A stretch of 64,000 nucleotides of DNA from positions 1 to 64,000 of the forward strand of contig NZ_FQWT01000006.1 of assembly GCF_900129755.1 (NCBI RefSeq). Reading direction: 5' to 3'. Under the pieces are notes generated by a model, which saw only the letters and a list, made by a program, of their open reading frames with translations, was not told where the DNA came from and made no database searches. This DNA is from Chryseobacterium oranimense (GTDB taxonomy: Bacteria > Bacteroidota > Bacteroidia > Flavobacteriales > Weeksellaceae). Shown here piece after piece: positions 1 through 7,461 of the stretch. The translations under genes and the position numbers were made by a program. Position 1 is the first letter of the stretch. The number at the start of each line of letters is the position of its first letter.

Positions 1-41
1 GGCTCATATTTTTAGTGTGTAGTAAAACTAAAATATGAAAA

Positions 42-80
42 AAGGAGCTACCTGAACAGATGGCTCCTTATATTTTTTTT
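42..80 (+). terminator. Intrinsic terminator
   Basis: Stem AAGGAGC (42-48) pairs with GCTCCTT (63-69) and is followed by a run of T. It probably serves a plus-strand gene that lies before the window. Confidence 0.7.
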
Positions 81-340
81 GTCGGTTAGTAGTGAAAAGA
101 AATATAAAATTTTAAAGCACATATAATAAAATACCATAGCCTGCTGGATATCAAATCATTTAAAAAATAAATTAATTCATCATCTGTCGAATAAAAAGAT
201 TTATAGACTCCCGGATCATAAAAAAAGAAAGCCCGGAAGCTTTCTCTTTAGAATTTATAAAAAACGATGCATCAAGTACAGTCATTAAAATTTTTATTAC
301 ATAACAAATGAAAGGATTCAGAAAATATTATTATTTAAAA

Positions 341-374
341 GAAAATAGGCTGTCTAGTTAGACAGCCTATTTTC
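341..374. terminator. Perfect 16-bp inverted repeat, operon terminator
   Basis: A 16-bp arm at 341-356 is exactly mirrored at 359-374 with a 2-nt loop. The flanks are A/T rich, so it can terminate in both directions. It sits 25 bp past the stop codon of the last gene of the minus-strand operon. Confidence 0.8.
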
Positions 375-398
375 TTTTAGGTTAATACTTTTCAATAT

Positions 399-875
399 TT
401 AATTAATATCATTAACTGTAAGTTTTGCTGACTTTAGAATAAGCTCAACTGCTTCAAAAAAATTTCTATGATACTCCTTAGAAATACCATGTGTACTTAA
501 TTTTTTTTCAATTGAATCTTTTTTGATAATGATTGAATTATTTCCACCATCCACAATAGAAACTAATTTGTTGGGACTTTGAGGTAACTCTATATCTTTT
601 TGACTGGTTTTTAGCACCAGTTCATACATTTTCTCATACTCAGCGTACGTTATTCTCTTATTATCATATGGTTCGTTGTTTTTTAAAGTTTTTACAATCA
701 CTGACTTTTTCCTTTTACTTATTGTAGGAATTAAAGTGATTATAAGCTTATCTCCTTTTATCACCATTACATTTTCATGCTTAAACTGAATATATTCTTC
801 TGTATTTTTTTTGGACACACAAGAAATTAGTAAAGAACAAAAAACAATATAAGTAGATATAATAATTTTCATCAT
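399..875 (-). CDS. Small hypothetical lipoprotein
   Basis: I do not recognise the family. The N-terminus is a lipoprotein signal ending in LLISC (Cys19 from the first of two consecutive ATGs at 875 and 872). The mature part has about 140 residues, is Lys-rich and has no transmembrane segment, so it is likely anchored in a membrane facing the periplasm or surface. It starts 30 bp after the stop of the preceding paralogue and ends at a strong terminator, so it looks like the last gene of a five-gene operon of exported proteins. Its general build (lipobox, short beta-rich body, C-terminal helix) resembles the lipoprotein at 12856-13338, but I cannot show homology. Confidence 0.7.
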   Translation of the reverse strand: MMKIIISTYIVFCSLLISCVSKKNTEEYIQFKHENVMVIKGDKLIITLIPTISKRKKSVIVKTLKNNEPYDNKRITYAEYEKMYELVLKTSQKDIELPQSPNKLVSIVDGGNNSIIIKKDSIEKKLSTHGISKEYHRNFFEAVELILKSAKLTVNDIN

Positions 876-905
876 TGAATTTCTAAGATAGATAAAATCA
901 TCAAT

Positions 906-1502
906 TTACTGCTTTATCAGTGTCATTTTATCAGTTGGAAGCAACGGTACAAAAGTTGAAAAATTAGGACATTTTGCAGGGTCTAGTATACCATCTTTAT
1001 CTTGATAATAAAATAACATCATTTCATTGGGATTATTAAATTTTGTTTCAATATAAACATCACCGGCTTCCAAACAATTATAATTTCCTACAAAATGCAT
1101 ATTATAGACTCTTTTTTGAAAATTATAGCCAAAAAAATGTGTATCATTATCAGCCTTATTCATAGAATTATAAATGATGTTTCCGGAACTATCTTTTACT
1201 AATATCCTACCAATTATCATATCCCAAGAAAGAGCATCACTAGGTTTATCCTTATAATTGATCTTTTTTTCTAATTTAATTTCATATTGCTTTCCTCCGT
1301 AATTTCCTTTCCAGGTTCCCACAAACTGGTTAAGTCTATTGTTGGTATCTTTTACATACGTGATATTTTCCAAATCAGGACAGCCGTCATCATGATTTGG
1401 TCTATTTCTACATTCTTCAAATTGTTCTAATGTTCCTATTACTTGTGCCTTAAAAGAGATTATTCCTAAAAGTAATAAGATATAAACTATTTTATTTTTC
1501 AT
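906..1502 (-). CDS. Exported DUF6705-like protein, paralogue A
   Basis: Third in transcription order of three tandem paralogues. It starts with a hydrophobic export signal (MKNKIVYILL...GIISFKAQ), where the lipobox Cys of the proximal copy is replaced by Phe17. The mature part carries the shared motifs LEQFEEC, TYVKDTNNRLNQFVG, WKGNYGGKQYEI, MHFVGNY and CPNFSTFVPLLPTDKMTLIKQ-type end. Motifs such as 'Y-K-D-N-x-L-x-x-F-x-G-x-W' recall the DUF6705 family common in Chryseobacterium (from memory, not searched). I chose the ATG at 1502; an in-frame TTG three codons upstream is not needed. Function unknown. A hairpin lies between this gene and the previous copy. Confidence 0.75.
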   Translation of the reverse strand: MKNKIVYILLLLGIISFKAQVIGTLEQFEECRNRPNHDDGCPDLENITYVKDTNNRLNQFVGTWKGNYGGKQYEIKLEKKINYKDKPSDALSWDMIIGRILVKDSSGNIIYNSMNKADNDTHFFGYNFQKRVYNMHFVGNYNCLEAGDVYIETKFNNPNEMMLFYYQDKDGILDPAKCPNFSTFVPLLPTDKMTLIKQ

Positions 1503-1558
1503 TATTTGCAATTTAAAATAAGCCTCCGAAGAGGCTTTAATTACTGCTTTATCAGTGT
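1414..1558. repeat. 145-bp exact direct repeat, copy 1
   Basis: Identical base for base to 2040-2184. It covers the 5' end of paralogue A, the intergenic hairpin and the last codons of paralogue B. This marks a recent duplication or gene conversion within the tandem array. Confidence 0.9.
1520..1537 (-). terminator. TTCG-loop hairpin between paralogues B and A
   Basis: On the minus strand AAGCCTC, loop TTCG, GAGGCTT, then ATTTTAAATT. The stem is 7 bp with a stable tetraloop and a T-rich tail. It lies between the stop of one copy (1541) and the ATG of the next (1502), so it may attenuate or partially terminate, or stabilise a processed mRNA end. Confidence 0.55.
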
Positions 1559-2128
1559 GATTTTATCCGTTGGAAGCAACGGTACAAAAGTTGAAAAATT
1601 AGGGCACTTTGCTGGGTTTAGAAGACCGTCTTTATCCTGAGAGTAAAACAATGTCATTTCATTGGGGTTATTAATTCTTGTTTCTATAAAAACATTACCG
1701 GATTCTAAACAGTCATAGTTCCCAACAAAATGCATAACATACACTCTATTTTGAAAATTACCTCCTCTTAGTAAACCAGCCTCAGTTAATGATTTATTTA
1801 GTGAATTATAAATAATATTTCCAGAATTATCTTTTATAATTATTCTTCCAAAAATCCGATCCCATTTGATATCCTCCCCCCATTGCAGTTGCTTTTCAAA
1901 ATGTATTTCATATTGTTTACCATTATATGTTCCTTTCCAAATTCCTACAAACTGATTAAGCCTGTTATTAGTATCTTTAACATAAGTAATATTATCAAGA
2001 TCCGGACAACCTTCATCTCGATTAGGTCTTTTTTGACACTCTTCAAATTGTTCTAATGTTCCTATTACTTGTGCCTTAAAAGAGATTATTCCTAAAAGTA
2101 ATAAGATATAAACTATTTTATTTTTCAT
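1541..2128 (-). CDS. Exported DUF6705-like protein, paralogue B
   Basis: Middle copy of the tandem array. The signal sequence is identical in DNA to copy A, including Phe17 in place of the lipobox Cys, so it is expected to be a signal-peptidase I or retained-signal protein and not a lipoprotein. The body keeps LEQFEEC, the TYVKDTNNRLNQF block, MHFVGNYDCLESGNV and the conserved C-terminus. It diverges mainly in the middle (residues about 80-130), where it reads QWGEDIKWDRIFGRI. ATG at 2128 is preferred over the in-frame TTG. It starts 38 bp after the stop of copy C, across a hairpin. Function unknown. Confidence 0.75.
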   Translation of the reverse strand: MKNKIVYILLLLGIISFKAQVIGTLEQFEECQKRPNRDEGCPDLDNITYVKDTNNRLNQFVGIWKGTYNGKQYEIHFEKQLQWGEDIKWDRIFGRIIIKDNSGNIIYNSLNKSLTEAGLLRGGNFQNRVYVMHFVGNYDCLESGNVFIETRINNPNEMTLFYSQDKDGLLNPAKCPNFSTFVPLLPTDKITLIKQ

Positions 2129-2184
2129 TATTTGCAATTTAAAATAAGCCTCCGAAGAGGCTTTAATTACTGCTTTATCAGTGT
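2040..2184. repeat. 145-bp exact direct repeat, copy 2
   Basis: Identical to 1414-1558 at an offset of 626 bp. It spans the start of paralogue B, the hairpin at 2146-2163 and the last codons of paralogue C. Confidence 0.9.
2146..2163 (-). terminator. TTCG-loop hairpin between paralogues C and B
   Basis: Same hairpin as at 1520-1537, inside the 145-bp repeat. It follows the stop codon of paralogue C directly. Confidence 0.55.
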
Positions 2185-2754
2185 CATTTTATCAGTTGGA
2201 AGCAACGGTACAAAAGTTGAAAAATTAGGACATTTTGCAGGATCTAGAATACCGTCTTTATCCTGAGAGTAAAACAATGTCATTTCATTGGGGTTACTTA
2301 TTCTTGTTTCTATAAAAACATTACCAGATTCTAAACAGTCATAGTTCCCAACAAAATGCATAACATAAGCCCTACCTTGGAAATTACTTCCAAAAAAAGA
2401 TATATTCTGATCTAATTCATTTAATGAATTATAAATAATATTACCCGAATTATTTTTAATGACCATTCTTCCAAAAATTCGATCCCATTTTATATCCTCC
2501 CCAAATTGAATTTTTTTCTCAAAATGTATTTCATATTCCTTTCCTGCAAAATTTCCTTTCCATACACCAATAAATTGATTCAATCTATTATTAGTGTCTT
2601 TCACATAAGTGATATTTTCTAAGTCTGGACATCCAACTTCATCCCTATTAGCCCTTTTTTTACATTCTTCAAATTGTTCTAATGTTCCTATTACTTGTGC
2701 CTTACAAGAGATTATTCCTAAAAATAATAAGATATAAATTATTTTATTTTTCAT
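2167..2754 (-). CDS. DUF6705-like lipoprotein, paralogue C
   Basis: First of the three tandem paralogues to be transcribed. Its signal ends in GIISC-KAQ, a good lipobox with Cys17, unlike copies A and B. The body carries the family blocks LEQFEECKKR, CPDLENITYVKDTNNRLNQF, KWDRIFGRM, MHFVGNYDCLESGNV and the conserved C-terminal end. I place the start at the ATG at 2754, in line with the other copies; the open frame continues 15 codons upstream but would overlap the end of the previous gene. It starts 16 bp after the stop of the JAMM-like lipoprotein gene, which suggests co-transcription. Function unknown; DUF6705 assignment is from memory. Confidence 0.75.
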   Translation of the reverse strand: MKNKIIYILLFLGIISCKAQVIGTLEQFEECKKRANRDEVGCPDLENITYVKDTNNRLNQFIGVWKGNFAGKEYEIHFEKKIQFGEDIKWDRIFGRMVIKNNSGNIIYNSLNELDQNISFFGSNFQGRAYVMHFVGNYDCLESGNVFIETRISNPNEMTLFYSQDKDGILDPAKCPNFSTFVPLLPTDKMTLIKQ

Positions 2755-2770
2755 TTTGTTAATTTTAAAA

Positions 2771-4138
2771 TTATTGAGGACAATCATCAGATTGTACATT
2801 ATTGTTTGCGTTTAGTGTCTTTTTCTGTATGGTGCCATTGTCTTTTATTTTGTATAATTCCACACCCTGTACATTCATTTTATCTTTCAGAAAATTAAGA
2901 AATAGTTTTTCAAAAGTCCAAAAATCGTGATCTTCTTTATATTTCATATAATCCTTACGCCATTGTTCAGTATCAAATCCTGTTTTAATATCCGAAGCTG
3001 TCCCTGTAAACATGATAGTATAATTTCCGTAGCTGGAAACCATTGTTCCATATAGCTGGCTATAATCTCCATCAGTCACAAAACCAGCCATTATCATCAG
3101 TGTATTTACATCTGCCGGAGAAAACATCCTGATAGGTTGGTTAATTAAAGGTAACCCTTCATCATTAAATTTTCCTGTATCATAATCATTCAAATGGGTA
3201 TGTATATATCCTTTGGTATTAGAGGTTACAGGAACTGTCATTCCATCTGAGCTCGATGTAGATGCCGCAGGCTGAAGCTGTGTAAAAACTCCGCTTTTAC
3301 TTTCCAGAAAGCCTGTTTCTTTCTTTAGGCTGAAAACTGACGGCTTATCCAATTCTTCTATTTTTGCCTTATAGTCTGCAGACAGATTCTGAGTTTTCAG
3401 CTTATCACAAGGATTCACCGGAGCACTATTGTTTGTAGGATTAGTTTCCCCACCTCCACTACCTCCTCCGCCTTCGGGATTTAAGCAATTATCATAAGGC
3501 AGGCAACCACCAGCGGGAAGAGTATCTCCATTCCAGGTTCCGCCAGTATATCCCCCTCCCGCTCCCGGCATCGTAATAATAACTTCTCCGGTATCACAAG
3601 GCGTTCCGTCAGAACTGCATGATCCGTTTGCTTTAGCAGCAAGTCTTTGTGGTAAAGTGTTTTTCAGATAGGCTTCCCTGAACAATTTCAGCATTTCACT
3701 GTAGTTTTCTGCCTCAGGATACATTTTCAAAAATTCTACCTGGGTTTCATTCTCCTTTAGCACGGCAATAATAATACCGTCAACCTGCTGATTTTTAATT
3801 AATGGGAAAAGTGTAAACTTTTCATTGGTTTTTGTTGTAAAATCCTGCGAACGAATATTCATTTCTACATATTCGTCTGTGGTTTCCAACGAATTTTTCA
3901 ATGCATTTCTAACCGCCTGTGCTGTATGCTGAACTTTATGGATATCATCATAATGTTCAAGCAGTGTTTTAAAGCCTTTTCCATAATTAATGGTCTCATC
4001 TTTCTGAGCAGTAAATACCCTAAATTTAGAAGGCGGCGCCTCTTCATGGCTGTTAAGAAAGTCTTCCGAACGGCAGGAAGCCAGAGAAGCAACCAGTGCT
4101 GCACCAAAAAGCAGCCTGACAAATAAATTTTTCTTCAT
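2771..4138 (-). CDS. Large lipoprotein with JAMM-like motif
   Basis: Lipoprotein signal ending LASLASC (Cys22) followed by RSEDF, whose S-E-D resembles flavobacterial surface-export signals. Residues about 30-170 form an N-terminal domain I do not recognise. Residues about 190-235 are a Gly-rich linker. The C-terminal part contains GYIHTH (His313, His315) and then FSPAD (Ser340, Asp343). HxH...SxxD is the metal-binding core of JAMM/JAB (MPN) proteases, but the gap between His315 and Ser340 is 24 residues, where about 10 is usual, and I cannot assign the upstream catalytic Glu with certainty (KKETGFLE near residue 272 is a candidate). First gene of a five-gene operon of exported proteins; divergent from an XRE regulator. 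JAMM relationship is inference. Confidence 0.65.
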   Translation of the reverse strand: MKKNLFVRLLFGAALVASLASCRSEDFLNSHEEAPPSKFRVFTAQKDETINYGKGFKTLLEHYDDIHKVQHTAQAVRNALKNSLETTDEYVEMNIRSQDFTTKTNEKFTLFPLIKNQQVDGIIIAVLKENETQVEFLKMYPEAENYSEMLKLFREAYLKNTLPQRLAAKANGSCSSDGTPCDTGEVIITMPGAGGGYTGGTWNGDTLPAGGCLPYDNCLNPEGGGGSGGGETNPTNNSAPVNPCDKLKTQNLSADYKAKIEELDKPSVFSLKKETGFLESKSGVFTQLQPAASTSSSDGMTVPVTSNTKGYIHTHLNDYDTGKFNDEGLPLINQPIRMFSPADVNTLMIMAGFVTDGDYSQLYGTMVSSYGNYTIMFTGTASDIKTGFDTEQWRKDYMKYKEDHDFWTFEKLFLNFLKDKMNVQGVELYKIKDNGTIQKKTLNANNNVQSDDCPQ

Positions 4139-4218
4139 AGGTTGTTTTGTGTTTTAAGTTGTTAAATATAATACTTTTTTCTACATCCCAAAGATGTGAA
4201 AAAATATAATATGCAATG

Positions 4219-4277
4219 CAGTAAAAAAATACTGGTTTCCGTATTATTTTTCTAAAAGAAAAAAATATGTAATTTTG
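4219..4277 (+). promoter_or_regulatory. XRE gene promoter and operator-like repeats
   Basis: TAATTTTG at 4270-4277 matches the -7 consensus TAnnTTTG, 19 bp before the ATG at 4297. Upstream are two overlapping small inverted repeats, CAGTA-N6-TACTG (4219-4234) and AATAC-N8-GTATT (4228-4245). They lie between the XRE gene and the divergent lipoprotein operon, so a shared operator is possible. Confidence 0.45.
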
Positions 4278-4296
4278 ATAAAAATACTTTTATATT

Positions 4297-4647
4297 ATGA
4301 CTCTAGGTGAAAAACTGAAAAAAGCGAGAATCAACAAAAACTTTACTCAGGAATACCTGGCCGAAGTTCTTAATGTTTCCCAGAAAACCTATTCCAATTT
4401 TGAGAATGATAAAAGTAAACCGGATTTCCATCAGGTGGAAGATATTGCAAAAGTTTTGGAGGTAAGTGTTCTGGATTTTCTGAGTGGTGATAATATTACT
4501 ATAAATAGTACTAATGGAGATCATAGTGGTTTTATTTACCAGAATCAACTTCCTGAAAAATTAATAGAACAGTATGAACAAAGGTTAAAAGATAAAGACA
4601 CAGAGATTGCCTATCTCAAACAGCTTCTCGATAAAAAGAAGATTTAG
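4297..4647 (+). CDS. XRE-family helix-turn-helix regulator
   Basis: Residues 1-62 form a classic Cro/C1-type HTH (LGEKLKKARINKNFTQEYLA...SQKTYSNFENDKSKPD). After a short Gly/Asn-rich stretch the last 30 residues (about 87-116) are strongly heptad-like and would make a coiled coil, probably for dimerisation. At 116 residues it matches the small stand-alone regulators of Bacteroidota. It is divergent from the operon of exported proteins that starts at 4138, with 158 bp in between holding inverted repeats, so it is a candidate regulator of that operon. No phage or toxin gene is next to it on the plus strand. Confidence 0.85.
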   Translation: MTLGEKLKKARINKNFTQEYLAEVLNVSQKTYSNFENDKSKPDFHQVEDIAKVLEVSVLDFLSGDNITINSTNGDHSGFIYQNQLPEKLIEQYEQRLKDKDTEIAYLKQLLDKKKI

Positions 4648-4721
4648 CCTTACACTAAGTAATATGTTTGAGAATCTTACTAAATGACGATTACTCTCCA
4701 ACAGTAAGTTCATAAAAGCAT

Positions 4722-4761
4722 AAAAAAAGTCCGTTTCACTGGTTGTAAAACGGACTTTTTT
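4722..4761. terminator. Bidirectional terminator
   Basis: A-run plus AAGTCCGTTT pairs with AAACGGACTT plus T-run around a 10-nt loop. It serves the XRE gene on the plus strand and the DUF2207 gene on the minus strand, which converge here. Confidence 0.85.
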
Positions 4762-4779
4762 ATTTCTATAAGACATCAG

Positions 4780-6699
4780 CTACCAGCCTCCGCCTCCACC
4801 ACCGCCTCCGCCGCCACCGGAGAATCCACCACCACCTGACCCACTGCTGGAACTGGATGGCTTCGTAGATGCCGATTGTATAGATTGGGTAAGGCTTGAG
4901 TTCAACGTATTAGCAAATGCATAATGGTTCATTACACCACCGTAGTACCAGGTATTCTGATATTCCATGGCAGTTCTTTTCAGCAATTCATCAAATTTCT
5001 GTCCCCAGATCTGGTCAACTCCCATTACCATGGCAAAGGGAAGGAGAGTTTCAAAAACCTGCGGGGTCATCTGAGGAGGATTGTGAAATTTCAGCTGTTC
5101 GTTTTCAGCTGCTCCCATATACATTTTGAAGCCGTCTATCAATGATTTTTTTCTCAGCTTTTCTTTAGATGGCTGCTTGATCAGGTATTGAAAAATTACC
5201 ATTACTGAAAATGCAAGAACATAGAAAATATAGCAAACGTTGAAATTAATATTTTCAATACCCCCTCCGCCAGCAGAAATAATTCCACCAACTCCTAAAA
5301 TAACAGCAACAGGAAGCGGAATCAAAAATTTCCAGGAAGCATTTTTGAGCAGCAATGATACTAATATAAATATCACAAAAAGAATAACATACAAAAACGC
5401 TCCGGCCAAAACTCTTTCAAATTCAGGCAACAGGCTATAACTTATAAATAATCCCAGACCGTAAACAATACTAATCACCAGCCAAGGCATTACAAGTTTT
5501 TTTGTGTTGTTTCCTTCATTCAGGAAATTATCATGCTGAAAGCTCAGCGCTCCTTTAAAATTCTGAACCGCAGTTTCAATTTTCGAATTGTATTTTCCAT
5601 CAAATTTTACAGAATCTGCAGATGCTGAAAAAAGGCTGTTCATCAGGTTAATTTCTTCTTTCGGAAGACTCTCATCTGCTTCTTTCAACTTTTTCAGTGT
5701 AAAAGTTTTTGTATTGAAAAAGCCTAACAAACCTGAATCTTCACCTTCTATGATCTTTACATATCCTTTTACAGCGAGACTGACGATAGCAGCCGTCAGG
5801 TATTTGTTTTTGAAACTTTCCGAATTGATATACCCCAGAGAGGCCGGCGAAAGATTTTCAGGGACATTAAATTGCGGATAAACCGTTGGAGTTTCAGGAT
5901 CTATCCCATATTTCACCCATGTAGAATAAAGATACAGTAGCAATCCCGGAAAGATGATACATCCGGCTATTAAAATACCATATTTTTCAAGGAAAGTAGG
6001 CGGCGGAGGCGGAAACATAATTCCTTTTTGGAAACCTACCGCTATGGTAAGACCCTCATTCGGTTTAAGGCCGGAAGCACCCCATTCTATAGAGTTATCC
6101 GAAAGTACTTGGGAAGTACAATTCTGGCTGTTACTGCCATAAGCCCCGGTATAACAGGAATTCTGGATAATAGCTGCTCCGGCAGGAAGATTTACCCTTG
6201 CGGAAATAGTATCAACATCAAAATCCCAGTATGTTCCGTTGACGTTCCAGTAAAATTCATCATACTGAGGAAAAAAGCCGATCTGGTTCTCCGTTTTGTA
6301 TTTTATTTCATAGTCGTAGGTTCCGGGATCCAGAAGCACATCTTTATTTCCTGCATAAATTTTTAAGTAGCCATCTTCTGTTTCTTCATGATAATCTTCA
6401 TCCTCACCGTTTTTTTTCACGGAAATGATATGATACCTCACCTTCTGACTTTTGTTATTCAGATTTCTGGATAAGGGAAGCGCACGGAAGATTCCTCTTT
6501 TGATATTATTTCCCAGGCTGTATACTTTTATATTTTCAGTAACGGTAGCACCCGAATTTTTATCAATATCAATGTCAGAATGGAAAGAAATGATTTTCTC
6601 AGTTCCGATAATAGCCAGCTGATCCATCCTGTCCGGATCAGTCTGTGCAAAGGCTATACAAAAAAACTGAAGAAGGAAAAGCTGCAGCAACTTTCTCAT
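4780..6699 (-). CDS. DUF2207-type membrane protein
   Basis: Signal peptide at 1-18 (LLQLFLLQFFCIAFAQ), then an extracytoplasmic DUF2207 domain (about 25-225, including DVDTISARVNLP and GLTIAVGFQKG), a transmembrane helix at about 238-260, a cytoplasmic segment, and three more helices at about 405-500. The C-terminal tail ends in a long poly-Gly stretch and Trp, which is typical of this family. The biochemical role is unknown; the family is usually encoded next to LemA, as here (LemA ends 3 bp upstream). Length of 639 aa is normal for the family. Confidence 0.88.
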   Translation of the reverse strand: MRKLLQLFLLQFFCIAFAQTDPDRMDQLAIIGTEKIISFHSDIDIDKNSGATVTENIKVYSLGNNIKRGIFRALPLSRNLNNKSQKVRYHIISVKKNGEDEDYHEETEDGYLKIYAGNKDVLLDPGTYDYEIKYKTENQIGFFPQYDEFYWNVNGTYWDFDVDTISARVNLPAGAAIIQNSCYTGAYGSNSQNCTSQVLSDNSIEWGASGLKPNEGLTIAVGFQKGIMFPPPPPTFLEKYGILIAGCIIFPGLLLYLYSTWVKYGIDPETPTVYPQFNVPENLSPASLGYINSESFKNKYLTAAIVSLAVKGYVKIIEGEDSGLLGFFNTKTFTLKKLKEADESLPKEEINLMNSLFSASADSVKFDGKYNSKIETAVQNFKGALSFQHDNFLNEGNNTKKLVMPWLVISIVYGLGLFISYSLLPEFERVLAGAFLYVILFVIFILVSLLLKNASWKFLIPLPVAVILGVGGIISAGGGGIENINFNVCYIFYVLAFSVMVIFQYLIKQPSKEKLRKKSLIDGFKMYMGAAENEQLKFHNPPQMTPQVFETLLPFAMVMGVDQIWGQKFDELLKRTAMEYQNTWYYGGVMNHYAFANTLNSSLTQSIQSASTKPSSSSSGSGGGGFSGGGGGGGGGGGW

Positions 6700-6702
6700 T
6701 TC

Positions 6703-7254
6703 TTAAAATTTTACGGTGGGAACTTCTCTTTCTGCAATATTTTCCAGTTCGAAGAAAGGCGATTTCTCAAACTTGTACATATTGGCGATGATGTTGCTTG
6801 GGAAAGACTCTACAAGGGTATTATTTTCACGGACAGTCCCGTTATAATATCTTCTTGATTTTTCCACATCGTTTTCTATAGAGGTAAGTTCACTCTGAAG
6901 CTGTTGAAAATTAGTATTGGCTTTCAGATCAGGATATTGTTCCGCTACGGCAAAAAGATTCATCATGGCCTGGTTCAGGTTTTTCTCCGCCGCTTCTTTG
7001 GTCTGAACGGAATCTGCACCTACAGCCTGGGTCCTGGCTCTTATCACACTGTCCAGAGTTTCACGCTCATGGGTAGCATAGCCTTTTACGGTTTCTACAA
7101 GGTTGGGAATAAGGTCATGTCGTTTTTTTAGCATCACATCAATACTGCTCCATGCCTCCTGAACCAGATTTTTCAGTTTAACAAGACGGTTGTAGATAGA
7201 TACTGCATACAAAAGACAAATTGCAATTAAAGCAATAATAATTATTATGGTCAT
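6703..7254 (-). CDS. lemA: LemA family protein
   Basis: N-terminal hydrophobic helix (residues 2-20) followed by the LemA signature YNRLVKLKNLVQEAWSSIDVMLKKRHDLIPNL split over residues 21-52 and VKGYATHERETLDSV, then a long helical region ending with the conserved FFELENIAEREVPTVKF-type tail. LemA proteins are membrane-anchored helical bundles of unknown biochemical function. The gene is the first of a two-gene operon with the DUF2207 protein (3-bp gap). The start ATG at 7254 fits the family N-terminus. Confidence 0.93.
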   Translation of the reverse strand: MTIIIIIALIAICLLYAVSIYNRLVKLKNLVQEAWSSIDVMLKKRHDLIPNLVETVKGYATHERETLDSVIRARTQAVGADSVQTKEAAEKNLNQAMMNLFAVAEQYPDLKANTNFQQLQSELTSIENDVEKSRRYYNGTVRENNTLVESFPSNIIANMYKFEKSPFFELENIAEREVPTVKF

Positions 7255-7401
7255 AATTTTTGGTTTTATAATCTCTAAAAGTAGTGTTTTTTTTGAATCT
7301 GAAATTTAGATCAATAACAGAACAAACTTATTTTCAGAGCAGTCTTTTTTGAAACGTTAAATATTGAATTAAGTTTCTACCTCAAGCTCCTATAAACCCA
7401 T

Positions 7402-7433
7402 AAAAAAAGTACCCGATAAAAACCGGATACTTT
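7402..7433 (-). terminator. Intrinsic terminator of NIL-domain gene
   Basis: On the minus strand AAAGTATCCG and CGGGTACTTT pair around GTTTTTAT with one mismatch, followed by a T-run. It lies just beyond the stop at 7462. Confidence 0.75.
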
Positions 7434-7461
7434 CTGTAATTAAAACTATATGAATCTCCCC

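Larger units (their letters stand above)
1..398. other. Intergenic region with hairpins, no gene seen
   Basis: No convincing coding region. It holds a plus-strand intrinsic terminator near its start, a weak GAAAGC/GCTTTC hairpin around 226-247, and the long perfect inverted repeat at 341-374 that closes the minus-strand operon. The plus-strand terminator implies a gene ending just left of the window. Confidence 0.6.

Noticed and set aside
906..2754. Direct repeats at about 626-bp spacing that could suggest a CRISPR-like array
   Set aside because: The units are full paralogous genes with signal sequences; repeat and spacer sizes do not fit CRISPR.
4780..4850. CCTCCGCC-type microsatellite
   Set aside because: It codes for the normal poly-Gly tail of the DUF2207 protein; not a separate repeat element.
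5240..6366. Plus-strand open frames inside the DUF2207 gene
   Set aside because: Shadows of the real gene; proline-rich translations come from the Gly-rich and hydrophobic codons on the other strand.
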